DNA from: Antribacter gilvus
Lineage (GTDB): Bacteria > Actinomycetota > Actinomycetes > Actinomycetales > Cellulomonadaceae
NCBI RefSeq assembly: GCF_003946865.1
Contig: NZ_QXTH01000001.1
Coordinates: forward strand, 62,001 to 126,000
Length of the DNA stretch: 64,000 bases
Direction of reading: 5' to 3'
Made by a program: the position numbers and the translations under genes. Positions within the stretch are counted from its first letter, which is position 1; the number at the start of each line of letters is the position of its first letter. The notes below the pieces were generated by a model. That model made no database searches, was not told the DNA's origin, and was given only the letters and a program-made list of their open reading frames with translations. Below are positions 44,930-53,800 of this stretch, in pieces.

Positions 44930-46321
44930 ATGACTATCCGTACACGGCGACGCGCCCTGACGCTCGCCGCGTCAGGCGCAGCCCTGGCGCTGACCCTTAC
45001 CGCCTGTGCGGACACCGGTGACGGTGGCGACGGTGGCGGTGGCGGAGAGGGCGAAGCCGGTTCCTTCGAGATCGACTGCGCCGCGTTCGAAGAGTTCGGC
45101 GACATCGACGGCACGACGGTAACGGTCTACACCACCATCGTGGAGCCGGAAGCCGAGACGCAGGTGAAGTCGTACGAGCCGTTCGAGGAGTGCACCGGCG
45201 TCACCGTCGAGTACGAGGCGTCGCGCGAGATGGAGGCGCAGCTGCCCGTCCGCGTCCAGGCGGGCAACCCGCCGGACATCGCGATCCTGCCGCAGCCGGG
45301 TCTGCTCAACACCCTGGTCACCCAGTACGACGCCCTCGTGCCGGCGCCCGAGTCGGTCGAGGCCAACGTGGACGAGGGCTGGCACGAGTCGTGGAAGGGC
45401 TACGGCACCGTCGACGGCACCTTCTACGCCGCGCCGCTGGGCTCCAACGTGAAGTCCTTCGTCTGGTACTCGCCCTCGATGTTCGAAGAGGCCGGCTACG
45501 AGATCCCCGAGACCTGGGACGACCTGCTCGCTCTGTCGCAGCAGATCGTCGACGACACCGGTGGCGAGATCAAGCCCTGGTGCGCAGGTGTCGAGTCGGG
45601 TGACGCGACCGGCTGGCCGGGCACCGACTGGATCGAGGACGTGGTGCTCCGCACGGCGGGCCCGGACGTCTACGACCAGTGGGTCAACCACGAGATCCCC
45701 TTCAACGACCCGCAGATCGTCGAGGCGTTCGACGCGGCCGGTGAGATCCTCAAGAACCCGGACTTCGTGAACGGCGGCCTGGGCGAGGTCAACTCGATCG
45801 CCACGACGCCCTGGACGGACGCGGGCTTCCCGATCCTCGACGGCAACTGCTACCTGCACCGCGCGGCGAACTTCTACCAGACGCAGTGGCCCGAGGGCAC
45901 GAACGTGGCCGAGGACGGCGACGTCTTCGCGTTCTACCTGCCGGCGCAGACCACCGACGAGAAGCCGACCCTCGTGGCCGGCGAGTTCATCGGCGCGTTC
46001 AACGACCGTCCCGAGGTCCAGGCGTTCCAGACCTACCTCTCGAGCTCGGACTGGGCCAACGCCAAGGCCGTCGCGACGCCGAACGGCGGCTGGGTGAGCG
46101 CCAACTACGATCTCGACCCGGAGAACCTGGCCACGGACTTCGACAAGGCCTCCGCCGAGATCCTCGGTGACCCCGCCACGGTGGCCCGGTTCGACGGGTC
46201 CGACCTGATGCCGAGCGAGGTGGGCGCGGGCACCTTCTGGGCAGGGATCACGGAGTGGTTCGCCTCCGACCTCTCCTCGCAGGAGGTCACCGACCAGATC
46301 GAGGGCTCCTGGCCGTCGTGA
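44930..46321 (+). CDS. Sugar ABC transporter substrate-binding lipoprotein (alpha-glucoside type)
   Basis: 463 residues. A twin-arginine-like start (MTIRTRRRALTLAASGAALALTLTAC) ends in a lipobox, then a Gly/Asp spacer, then a type 1 extracellular solute-binding domain. YEPFEECTGVTVEYEASREMEAQLPVRVQAGNPPDIAILPQPGLL is typical of AglE-like alpha-glucoside binders, and aromatic residues (WKGYG, WYSPSMFEE, WPGTDWIED) line the pocket. ATG 44930 has GGAGG upstream. A strong hairpin follows before the permease genes, so this gene is probably expressed well above them. No ATPase or glucosidase gene adjoins. Confidence 0.9.
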   Translation: MTIRTRRRALTLAASGAALALTLTACADTGDGGDGGGGGEGEAGSFEIDCAAFEEFGDIDGTTVTVYTTIVEPEAETQVKSYEPFEECTGVTVEYEASREMEAQLPVRVQAGNPPDIAILPQPGLLNTLVTQYDALVPAPESVEANVDEGWHESWKGYGTVDGTFYAAPLGSNVKSFVWYSPSMFEEAGYEIPETWDDLLALSQQIVDDTGGEIKPWCAGVESGDATGWPGTDWIEDVVLRTAGPDVYDQWVNHEIPFNDPQIVEAFDAAGEILKNPDFVNGGLGEVNSIATTPWTDAGFPILDGNCYLHRAANFYQTQWPEGTNVAEDGDVFAFYLPAQTTDEKPTLVAGEFIGAFNDRPEVQAFQTYLSSSDWANAKAVATPNGGWVSANYDLDPENLATDFDKASAEILGDPATVARFDGSDLMPSEVGAGTFWAGITEWFASDLSSQEVTDQIEGSWPS

Positions 46322-46351
46322 TGAGCCGGGCTCGGTCCTGACCGACGCGCG

Positions 46352-46380
46352 GAGGCGCGGGACCCTGTGTCCCGCGCCTC
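46352..46380 (+). terminator. Attenuating hairpin between binding-protein and permease genes
   Basis: Arms 46352-46363 and 46369-46380 form a perfect 12-bp GC stem with a 5-nt loop, 31 bp after the binding-protein stop. It likely gives partial termination and protects the upstream message, matching the need for excess binding protein. Confidence 0.75.
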
Positions 46381-46443
46381 TGTCGTCCTACGCTGGGATC
46401 GGGCCCGTCGACGGCGACAGGTTCGGCAAGGATCGGAGGATCC

Positions 46444-47436
46444 ATGGACTGGTTCATCTACGCCGGGGACGACCCTGGGCACAAGCTAATGATCATGCTG
46501 ATCGCCATGGCGCTCTTCGTGCTGGTGATGGGGCTGATCCTGTTCATCGTGGACCGCCCGGCGAACGCCCCGAAGTGGCTGGTCACCGCAGGTTTCGTCG
46601 GGCCGGCCCTCCTGATGCTCACGGTCGGGCTGCTCTACCCGGGGCTCGACACCATCCGAAAGTCCCTGTTCAACAGGAACGGCACGGAGTTCCTCGGGCT
46701 CGACAACTACGTCAGAGCCTTCACGGAGCCGCAGTTCCTCCTGGTCCTCGGGACGACGGCGCTGTGGGTGCTGGTCGCGCCCGCCGCGGCGACGTTCCTC
46801 GGCCTCGTCTACGCGGTCGTGGTCGACAAGAGCCGCTTCGAGAAGTTCGCCAAGGCGCTCGTGTTCCTGCCGATGGCCATCTCGATGGTGGGCGCGTCGA
46901 TCATCTGGAAGTTCGTCTACGAGTACAAGCCCAACACGGGCGCTGTCGAGCAGACCGGCTTGCTCAACCAGGTCCTCGTGTGGCTGGGCGGCGAACCGAT
47001 CCAGTTCCTGCTGCAGCGCCCGCTGAACAACTTCCTGCTGATGGTCGTGCTGATCTGGATCCAGACCGGCTTCGCCATGACGCTGCTGTCGGCGTCGATC
47101 CGGGCCATCCCGGACGACATCGTCGAGGCGGCCCGCCTCGACGGGCTCAGCGGGCTGGGGATGTTCTGGCGGATCACCATCCCGAGCATCCGTCCGGCCC
47201 TCGTGGTGGTTCTCACCACGATCGCCATGACCACACTGAAATCCTTCGACATCGTCCGAACCATGACCGCCGGCCGGTATGGCACGTCGATCGTGGCGAA
47301 CGAGTTCTACGAGCAGAGCTTCCGGCAGAACAACGCGGGCTTCGGCGCCGCGCTGGCCGTGCTCCTGTTCGTCATCGTGATCCCGATCATCATCTACAAC
47401 GTGCGCCAGATGCGCCTGGCCGAGGAGGTCCGATGA
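46444..47436 (+). CDS. Sugar ABC transporter permease (AglF type)
   Basis: 330 residues, eight predicted membrane helices. The extra N-terminal helix pair (MLIAMALFVLVMGLILFIVD) is characteristic of AglF-like permeases. The EAA loop for ATPase contact reads EAARLDGLSGLGMFWRITIPSIRPAL. ATG 46444 has GGAGG upstream. It overlaps the next permease (ATGA) and forms the heterodimeric channel with it. Confidence 0.93.
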   Translation: MDWFIYAGDDPGHKLMIMLIAMALFVLVMGLILFIVDRPANAPKWLVTAGFVGPALLMLTVGLLYPGLDTIRKSLFNRNGTEFLGLDNYVRAFTEPQFLLVLGTTALWVLVAPAAATFLGLVYAVVVDKSRFEKFAKALVFLPMAISMVGASIIWKFVYEYKPNTGAVEQTGLLNQVLVWLGGEPIQFLLQRPLNNFLLMVVLIWIQTGFAMTLLSASIRAIPDDIVEAARLDGLSGLGMFWRITIPSIRPALVVVLTTIAMTTLKSFDIVRTMTAGRYGTSIVANEFYEQSFRQNNAGFGAALAVLLFVIVIPIIIYNVRQMRLAEEVR

Positions 47437-48407
47437 GCACCGTCGCGGGCGCCGCGGGAGCGGCGCGGGACAAGTCCGAGGCGGTCGATGCCCTGGTGAG
47501 CACGCCGCCTGAGCCCAAGCGGACGCCGTCGGGCATCAACGAGCGGGCGCGGAAGGCGAAGGCGCGGCTCAGCAACCCCTGGGCGAGCGCGATCGCGCTC
47601 ATCATCGCGCTCCTGTGGACGATCCCGACGTTCGGCCTGCTCGTGACGTCGGTCCGTCCGGAGCTCGACATCCGGCGCAGCGGCTGGTGGACCGTCTTCG
47701 GCGACGCGTTCGCCGGCGAGGGCGTGTTCTCGATGCGCAACTACGAGGCCGCCCTGTTCGGCAGCTCGACCAACCTGATCAGCTTCTTCCTGAACTCGTT
47801 CGTCATCACGCTGCCCGCCGTGGTCATCCCGATCACGCTCGCGCTGCTCGCCGCCTACGGCTTCGCGTGGATCGACTTCAAGGGCCGGGACATCCTCTTC
47901 GTGGCGGTGTTCGCGCTGCAGATCGTCCCGATCCAGATCACCCTGATCCCGCTGCTGTCGCTCTTCGTCGCCGCCGACGTCAACGGGTCCTTCTGGACGA
48001 TCTGGTTGTCCCACTCGGCCTTCGCGCTGCCGCTGGCGATCTTCCTGCTGCACAACTTCATGAAGGACATCCCCGCCTCGCTCGTCGAGGCGGCCCGGGT
48101 CGACGGCGCCGGGCACGTGAAGATCTTCTTCCAGGTGATGATGCCGCTGCTGACGCCGGCCATCGCTGCCTTCGGGATCTTCCAGTTCCTGTGGGTGTGG
48201 AACGACCTGCTCGTCGCCCTCGTCATGGGCGGGCCCGACACGTTCCCGCTCACGGTCCGCGTGGCCGAGATGGCCGGCTCGCGTGGCGGTGACTGGCACG
48301 TGCTGTCGGCGGGCGCGTTCATCTCGATGGTGATCCCGCTGATCGTGTTCCTCGGGCTGCAGCGGTACTTTGTCCGCGGCCTGCTGGCGGGCTCGGTCAA
48401 GGGCTGA
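47433..48407 (+). CDS. Sugar ABC transporter permease (AglG type)
   Basis: 324 residues. A 45-residue cytosolic tail precedes six membrane helices. The EAA loop EAARVDGAGHVKIFFQVMMPLLTPAI is intact. It pairs with the AglF-type permease to import an alpha-glucoside-like sugar. No ATPase is encoded in the operon; as in streptomycetes, a shared MsiK-type ATPase elsewhere probably serves it. A 19-bp hairpin terminates the operon. Confidence 0.93.
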   Translation: MSTVAGAAGAARDKSEAVDALVSTPPEPKRTPSGINERARKAKARLSNPWASAIALIIALLWTIPTFGLLVTSVRPELDIRRSGWWTVFGDAFAGEGVFSMRNYEAALFGSSTNLISFFLNSFVITLPAVVIPITLALLAAYGFAWIDFKGRDILFVAVFALQIVPIQITLIPLLSLFVAADVNGSFWTIWLSHSAFALPLAIFLLHNFMKDIPASLVEAARVDGAGHVKIFFQVMMPLLTPAIAAFGIFQFLWVWNDLLVALVMGGPDTFPLTVRVAEMAGSRGGDWHVLSAGAFISMVIPLIVFLGLQRYFVRGLLAGSVKG

Positions 48408-48422
48408 CCCGCCCGCTCGCGC

Positions 48423-48468
48423 GCTGTCAGAAGCTCCCCGGTGCCTTCGCCGGGGAGCTTCTGACAGC
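48423..48468. terminator. Bidirectional hairpin terminator sharing its stem with copA
   Basis: Arms 48423-48441 and 48450-48468 give a perfect 19-bp stem with an 8-nt loop, between the convergent permease and ogt. The inner 17 bp of both arms are identical to the palindrome inside copA (23334-23375); only the loops differ. Confidence 0.9.
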
Positions 48469-48488
48469 TCAGGCAGAAGTCACCAGGC

Positions 48489-49016
48489 TCACGCCTCCCG
48501 CGCCAGCAGACGCTCTTTGACCGGCAGCCCGTAGCGGAAGCCGCCGAGCGTGCCGTCGGTCCGCAGGATCCGGTGGCACGGCACGAACAGCGCCGCCGCG
48601 TTCCTGGCGCAGGCGCCCGCGGCGGCCCGGACGGCTGCGGGCCGCCCGGTCCGGACGGCGTACTCGCTGTAGGTGAGCCGCTCGCCCGGTCCCACCTCGC
48701 GGAGCACGTCCCAGGCGTGCGTCCGGTACGGGCCGCTCGCCTGCCGTACGGGCACGCGGCCCGGGGCCGCGAGATCACCGGCGTAGTAGGCCTCGACGGC
48801 CTTGGCCGCGTCGTCCAGCACCGAGCGGGCAAGGCTGCCCGACGACGTCCCCGCGCCCCCCGCGACCGGCACCTCGGCGGGCCGCAACGTGGGGTGCACG
48901 AGGGCGACGAGGGAGGCGAGGTCGTCGGTCCAGCCGGCGGCGAGGACCGCGACGTCGTCGACGATGACGCTGAACGGGCCGTCCGGGGTGGTGAACGTGG
49001 TGGTCAGAGCGGTCAC
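48489..49016 (-). CDS. ogt: Methylated-DNA-protein-cysteine methyltransferase
   Basis: 175 residues. The active Cys is in LFVPCHRILRTDGTLGGFRYGLPVK, preceded by the recognition helix GRPAAVRAAAGACARNA with its Arg finger. It repairs O6-methylguanine by irreversible self-methylation. GTG 49016 overlaps the stop of the Ada-AlkA gene (GTGA), so the two repair proteins are made together. Length is that of Ogt; no Ada N-terminal domain is attached because that domain is on the neighbour. Confidence 0.95.
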   Translation of the reverse strand: MTALTTTFTTPDGPFSVIVDDVAVLAAGWTDDLASLVALVHPTLRPAEVPVAGGAGTSSGSLARSVLDDAAKAVEAYYAGDLAAPGRVPVRQASGPYRTHAWDVLREVGPGERLTYSEYAVRTGRPAAVRAAAGACARNAAALFVPCHRILRTDGTLGGFRYGLPVKERLLAREA

Positions 49017-50641
49017 GGGAGGCTCCTCGTGGTGGTGGGTGCTGCGGAGGTGGACGGGGTCGCCGCGCGCCACAGGTGCATCGCGGCGTACGACCGCCAC
49101 GGGGCCCACGCGGCGCCTCGCGCCTGGAGGGCTCGGAACTCCTGCGCGCGGCCTGCGGTGCCGGCCCGGTCGGGCGGCTCGAGCAGCCCCAGCGACCGGG
49201 CACCGGCGAGGAGGGCGACGTCGCGGTCGAGCAGCACGTCGGGGTCGCCCAGGACGCGGAGCGCCACGTACCCGGCGGTCCACGGGCCGATCCCGGGGCG
49301 CGCCACGAGCGCGGCCCGCAGCTCCTCGACGTCGTCCCCCACGCTGACGCCGAGCTCGCCGTCGGCCAGGGCCTGGGCGGTGTCGACGACCGTGCGGACG
49401 TTCCGCGCGGGGAGGCGGAGGTGCGCCGGGGCGGCGTCGGCCACCTGGTGGGGGGCCGGGAAGAGGGTGGTGAGCCCGGCGATGCCCGCCGGGTAGGGCG
49501 TACCCGCCGCGGACGCGAGCCGCGTGAGGTGCGTACGGGCCGCCGCGACGCTGATCTGCTGACCCACGATCGCACGGACCACCAGCTCGTGCGGGTCCAC
49601 GGCCCCTGGCACGCGGATCCCCGGCGTCGCGGCCACGAGCGGGGCGAGAACGGGGTCGGAGGCGAGGGCCGCGTCCACGGCCTCGGGGTCCGCGTCGAGG
49701 TCGAGCAGGCGACGGACCCGGGCGACCGCGACCGGGACGTCCGCCAGGTGGGCGACCTCCAGGTGGAGGTCGATGCGTGGCCGGGCGCGGCCCGCCGCCG
49801 CCCCGGGCCGGTACGTGACCTCGAACGCGCCCGGCCCGTTCGGCAGCGTGACCGTGCGGGCGTAGCGCAGGTCCGGCCCGGACAGGTCCGCCGACTCGAC
49901 GCCGTCGATCGCGCGGACAGCGAGGAACTCCAGCACGCCGCGCGCGTCGAACGGCTCGCGGAACGGGAGCGTCAGGTCGATCCGCACCGGCTGCGGCGCC
50001 GCGTCGGTCGCTTGTCGCGGCGTCGGTCCGTTGATCGACCGACCCTGCGACGACGGACCGACGCCGGAGGCCCGGGCCCGGCGGGCGCGGGCGCGCAGCT
50101 CGGTCGGCGTCGTGGCGAACACCTCGGTGACCGTGTCGTTGAACTGCCGGATCGAGCCGAACCCGGCAGCGAAGGCGACGTCGGCCACCGGCAGCGTGGT
50201 CCCCACGAGCAGAGCGCGGGCGGTCTGCGCCCGCTGGGCGCGGGCCAGGGCCAGCGGCCCCGCCCCGAGCTCCCCGGCGACGAGCCGGTGGATGTGCCGC
50301 GTGCTGTAGCCGAGGCGCGCCGCGAGACCGTCCACGCCCTCGCGGTCCACGACGCCGTCGGCCACCAGACGCATCACGCGGCCCGCGAGGTCGCGCCGCA
50401 GGTTCCACTCCGGCGTTCCCGGGGCGGCTTCGGGGAGGCAGCGCTTGCACGCCCGGAAGCCCGCCTCGTGCGCGGCGGCGCTGGTCAGGTAGAAGGTGAC
50501 GTTCTCGGCCTTGGGGGTGCGCGCCGGGCAGGACGGCCTGCAGTAGATCCCCGTGGACCGCACCGCCGTGAAGAACTGGCCGTCGAAGCGCCGGTCGCGC
50601 GCGGCGATGGCGCGGTAGCGCTCGGAGAAGTGCGTGTCCAT
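49013..50641 (-). CDS. Ada regulatory domain fused to AlkA 3-methyladenine DNA glycosylase
   Basis: 542 residues. Residues 1-80 are the Ada zinc/methyl-phosphotriester domain (FFTAVRSTGIYCRPSCPARTPKAENV, with C34, C38, and C66/C69 in ACKRC). Residues 85-185 are an AraC helix-turn-helix pair. Residues 215-330 match AlkA-N, and 330-480 the HhH-GPD glycosylase (RPGIGPWTAGYVALRVLGDPDVLLDRD with the catalytic Asp). It senses methylation, probably activates its own operon, and removes alkylated bases. The Ada O6-methyltransferase domain is absent and supplied by ogt. The linker at about 193-210 is coded by a palindrome. ATG 50641; GAGGAT lies 6 nt upstream, a possible leaderless -10. Confidence 0.94.
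   Translation of the reverse strand: MDTHFSERYRAIAARDRRFDGQFFTAVRSTGIYCRPSCPARTPKAENVTFYLTSAAAHEAGFRACKRCLPEAAPGTPEWNLRRDLAGRVMRLVADGVVDREGVDGLAARLGYSTRHIHRLVAGELGAGPLALARAQRAQTARALLVGTTLPVADVAFAAGFGSIRQFNDTVTEVFATTPTELRARARRARASGVGPSSQGRSINGPTPRQATDAAPQPVRIDLTLPFREPFDARGVLEFLAVRAIDGVESADLSGPDLRYARTVTLPNGPGAFEVTYRPGAAAGRARPRIDLHLEVAHLADVPVAVARVRRLLDLDADPEAVDAALASDPVLAPLVAATPGIRVPGAVDPHELVVRAIVGQQISVAAARTHLTRLASAAGTPYPAGIAGLTTLFPAPHQVADAAPAHLRLPARNVRTVVDTAQALADGELGVSVGDDVEELRAALVARPGIGPWTAGYVALRVLGDPDVLLDRDVALLAGARSLGLLEPPDRAGTAGRAQEFRALQARGAAWAPWRSYAAMHLWRAATPSTSAAPTTTRSLP
50019..50065. repeat. Inverted repeat inside the ada-alkA linker (13-bp arms, 21-nt loop)
   Basis: Arms 50019-50031 and 50053-50065 are perfectly complementary. 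The element is translated in the linker between the AraC domain and the AlkA domain (GVGPSSQGRSINGPTPRQATDAA). It is the third intragenic palindrome in a non-essential protein segment in this window. Confidence 0.7.
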
Positions 50642-50835
50642 GCCGCCATCCTCACCCGGTGGAGCCGGGAGTGCTAGCGGCTTTCGGACACGGCTGTGGC
50701 GGCCCGACGGCGGAGGGCTGCGACGGTAGGCGCGAAGTGCTGCCGACTTCCATCACGACCTTGGCGGAGACCTTCACGAAACTCGCCCTGTGGACAACGT
50801 CCAGGAGACCTCCAGGATCCGCCAGGATGGCCGCC

Positions 50836-53800
50836 ATGAGAGAGCCCTGGGTCGACGTCGCGCTCGCCCGCCTGCCCGACACCGCCGGTTGCCCCGCGTG
50901 CGGCGCGCACCTGACGTCGTCCACGTGCGGGCAGTGCCGGCTGGACCTGAGCGGTCCGGTGGCGCACGAGATCGCGCGCACGTCCCGGGAGGCGGCGGCC
51001 GCCCTCGTGAAGCGGCAGCAGGTCCTGGAGGCGCTCCGCGCCCAGCAGCCGGCGGCGGCAGGCTGGGCCAGGTCCGGTCCGGGCCTTGCCTGGTCGATCA
51101 AGGCGCAGAACGTCGCGACGCGCCTCCGGCGGGCCATGGACCAGATGGTGGGCCCGGCCGAGGCTGCCGGCGGCCCGGGCGCGATGCGGCCTGCGCCGAT
51201 GCGGCCCGTGCAGACGCGGTCCGGCGGTGCGGCTCCGGCAGCGACCGCGGCCCGTCCCGCTGGTGGCGGCGCCGTCACGCCGGGGTCGGGCCCGGCCGCG
51301 CCCACGCGCTCGGCTGTGGGCCTCCAGCCCATCCTCGCGGGCGCCGGCGCCGGTCTCCTGGCCGTGGCAGCGGTGGTCTTCGTCTTCTTCACGCTCGCCG
51401 ACCAGCTGGCGCTCCGCGCCGTCGTCACCACGGGTGTCACGGTCGGCGCGGTCGCCGTGGCGGCCCTCATGAGGCGTGCGGGCCTGCGCTCGTCGGGCGA
51501 GGCGGTGGCCGCGCTCGCGGTCGTGCTGACGTGGGTCGACGTCGAGCTCGCCCTCCAGGCGGGGCTCATGTCGGCGCTGGACCCCGCGCTGACCCGCGGG
51601 ATCCTGCTCGCCGTGGTGGTCGCCGCGCTGGGCCTCCTCGGCCACCGCCTCCGGGTCCGGGCCTGGGCCACAGCGGCTCTGCTGGCCGCCCCCCTCGTTC
51701 CAGTCCTGCTCGCCGCGGGCCTCTCCGGCGTGCTGCTCCCGCTGCCCACCTGGACCACCGCGTTCGTCGCGACAGCCTTGGTGGCCTACGGTGCCGGCCG
51801 GGCTGCGGTGCGGGTCGGCGCGCGGCTCGGCGCACCGATGCGGCCCGAGTCTGCTGTGCTGCGGTGGGTTCGTGCGGCGGGGTTCCCGGCCGCGCTCGTG
51901 GTGGTCGCGAGCACTCCCCTGCAGGTCGAGGCGGTGGGTGTGCTCACCCCGCTGACGGCCTCGGCGATCGCCTGGGCCGCGGTCGGCGCTGCGGCGGCTG
52001 CCACCGGCCATGTCGCCCGCGTGCGGTCCTGGGTCTCGGCGGGCGTGCTGGCGTTGCCGCTGACGCCCGCGCTGGTCGCAGGTGCGCTCGCTGCCGACCT
52101 GCCGTTCGGCTGGGTGATGGGATCGGGACTTTTTCTCGTCTCCGTGGCCACCGCGGCGGTCCGCCTCCTCGTCCGCACCTCCGGTGCCCGGGTGCAGAGC
52201 GACCTCGCCCCCGAGCGGACGCTCCTGGCCCTCGTCCGGGGGCTGGCCTTCGCCCTGGCGCTGGCCTGCGGGTTCGTCGTCGGCTCCGTCGGTTCGCTAC
52301 CCGGGATGAGCGGCCCTGCGGTGTTCTTCGGCCTGTCGGCTCTTGTGGCCGGGTTGCTGTGGCGCACCACCGGCGAGCGGGCGTGGGCCTTCGTCGGCGG
52401 CGCCGTGGCGGCAGTGGGCGGCGGTCTCCTCGGAGCCGTCCCCGAGGAGTCGACCGTCGGCTGGTTCCCGCTCGGCGCGGGCGCCGTCTGGCTGCTGCTC
52501 GCCGTGGTGGTCGTGGCGGTCCTGCGGGTGCGGGCGCCTCGGGCACGAGCCGCCGGGGACCTGCTCCTCGGCGCCTGGTCCGTCGCGGCCGTGGCGGCTC
52601 TGCCGGCTGTGGCCCTGCACATCGTCCTCGGGTTCGAGTTCCTCGAGAGCGTCATGGGCGGGATGCCGGGATGGACGCCGCACGGCGGGCCGCTCGGCGG
52701 AGACGGCGCCCGGATCTCGTCCGCCGAGGTCTGGGCCCACCTCGGCCACGCCACCCTGGTGGTCGTCGCGCTGCTCGCGGCGCGGCTCGCCGTGCCGGGG
52801 TCCCTGACCTCGATCGCGCGTGCGGTGGCTCCGTGGGCGACGCTCACCCTGGTGCTCGCTCTCGCGCTCGACGGCCACCTCCTCGCGCTGACGTCGGTAG
52901 TCCTCCTCGCCCTCCTGACGACGCTCCTCCTGGCGGCGACCGCCGACCCGGCGCGGTCTGCGCCGTGGCTGCGCGGTGTCGTCGGCCTGGTGCAGCGAGG
53001 CCTGCGGGCGCTGGCGGGCGCCACGGTGCTCGCCCGGCGCCTGGGTGGGCACGCGATGACGGCGCGCGAGGCCCGGTTCTGGCGGGTGGCGGCGGTTGCG
53101 CTGGCCTTCCTCGCGCTGTACCTGACCATGGTGAGCTCCTGGTCGTGGCGGGTCACGGGCATCGTCGGCGGCGCTGTCGTCGCCGGGCTGCTCCTGGCTG
53201 CCCGTGCGTCGGTCCCGCGCCCGGCGCACCCCTGGTTGGTCGGCGGTGCGTACGCGTACGCCCTGTGGGTCCTGATGCAGTGGCTCGGCTGGCTCGGGCT
53301 CGAGGGCGTCGCGATCGCCTGCACCGTGTCGGCAGCGGCCTCGTTGGGCGCCCTCGTCGTGACCCAGTGGGGCCGCGTCGAGCGCGGAGAGTGGCTCGCG
53401 GTCCTGGGCGTGACCTCCGTCCCGTTCGTCATCGGTGTCGTCACGGTCGCTTCGGAGCGCACCTGGTGGTCCGCGGGAGCGGCCGCCGCGATGCTGGCGC
53501 TCGAGCTGGTCCTGATGCTCACCACGCGGACGGGGCTGGTCCCGGCGGTCCGCGTGTGGGCGGCCGCTCTCGTGCTGCCCACAGCCTCGGTGGTCGTGGT
53601 CAGCGCAGGCGCGATGCTGCTCGAGACCAGCGGTTCGCCGGTGGTGCTCCCCGTGATCGCGACCCTCGTCGCGGTGACCGCGGGAGTCGCACCGCGGGTG
53701 GCGGAGCACGTCGCGGCCAAGGTGCCCGTGACCACCACCCTCGCGCCGCGCCTCCGGTGGGTGCTCGAGGCGAGTGCCGTCGTCACGGGTCTCATCACCG

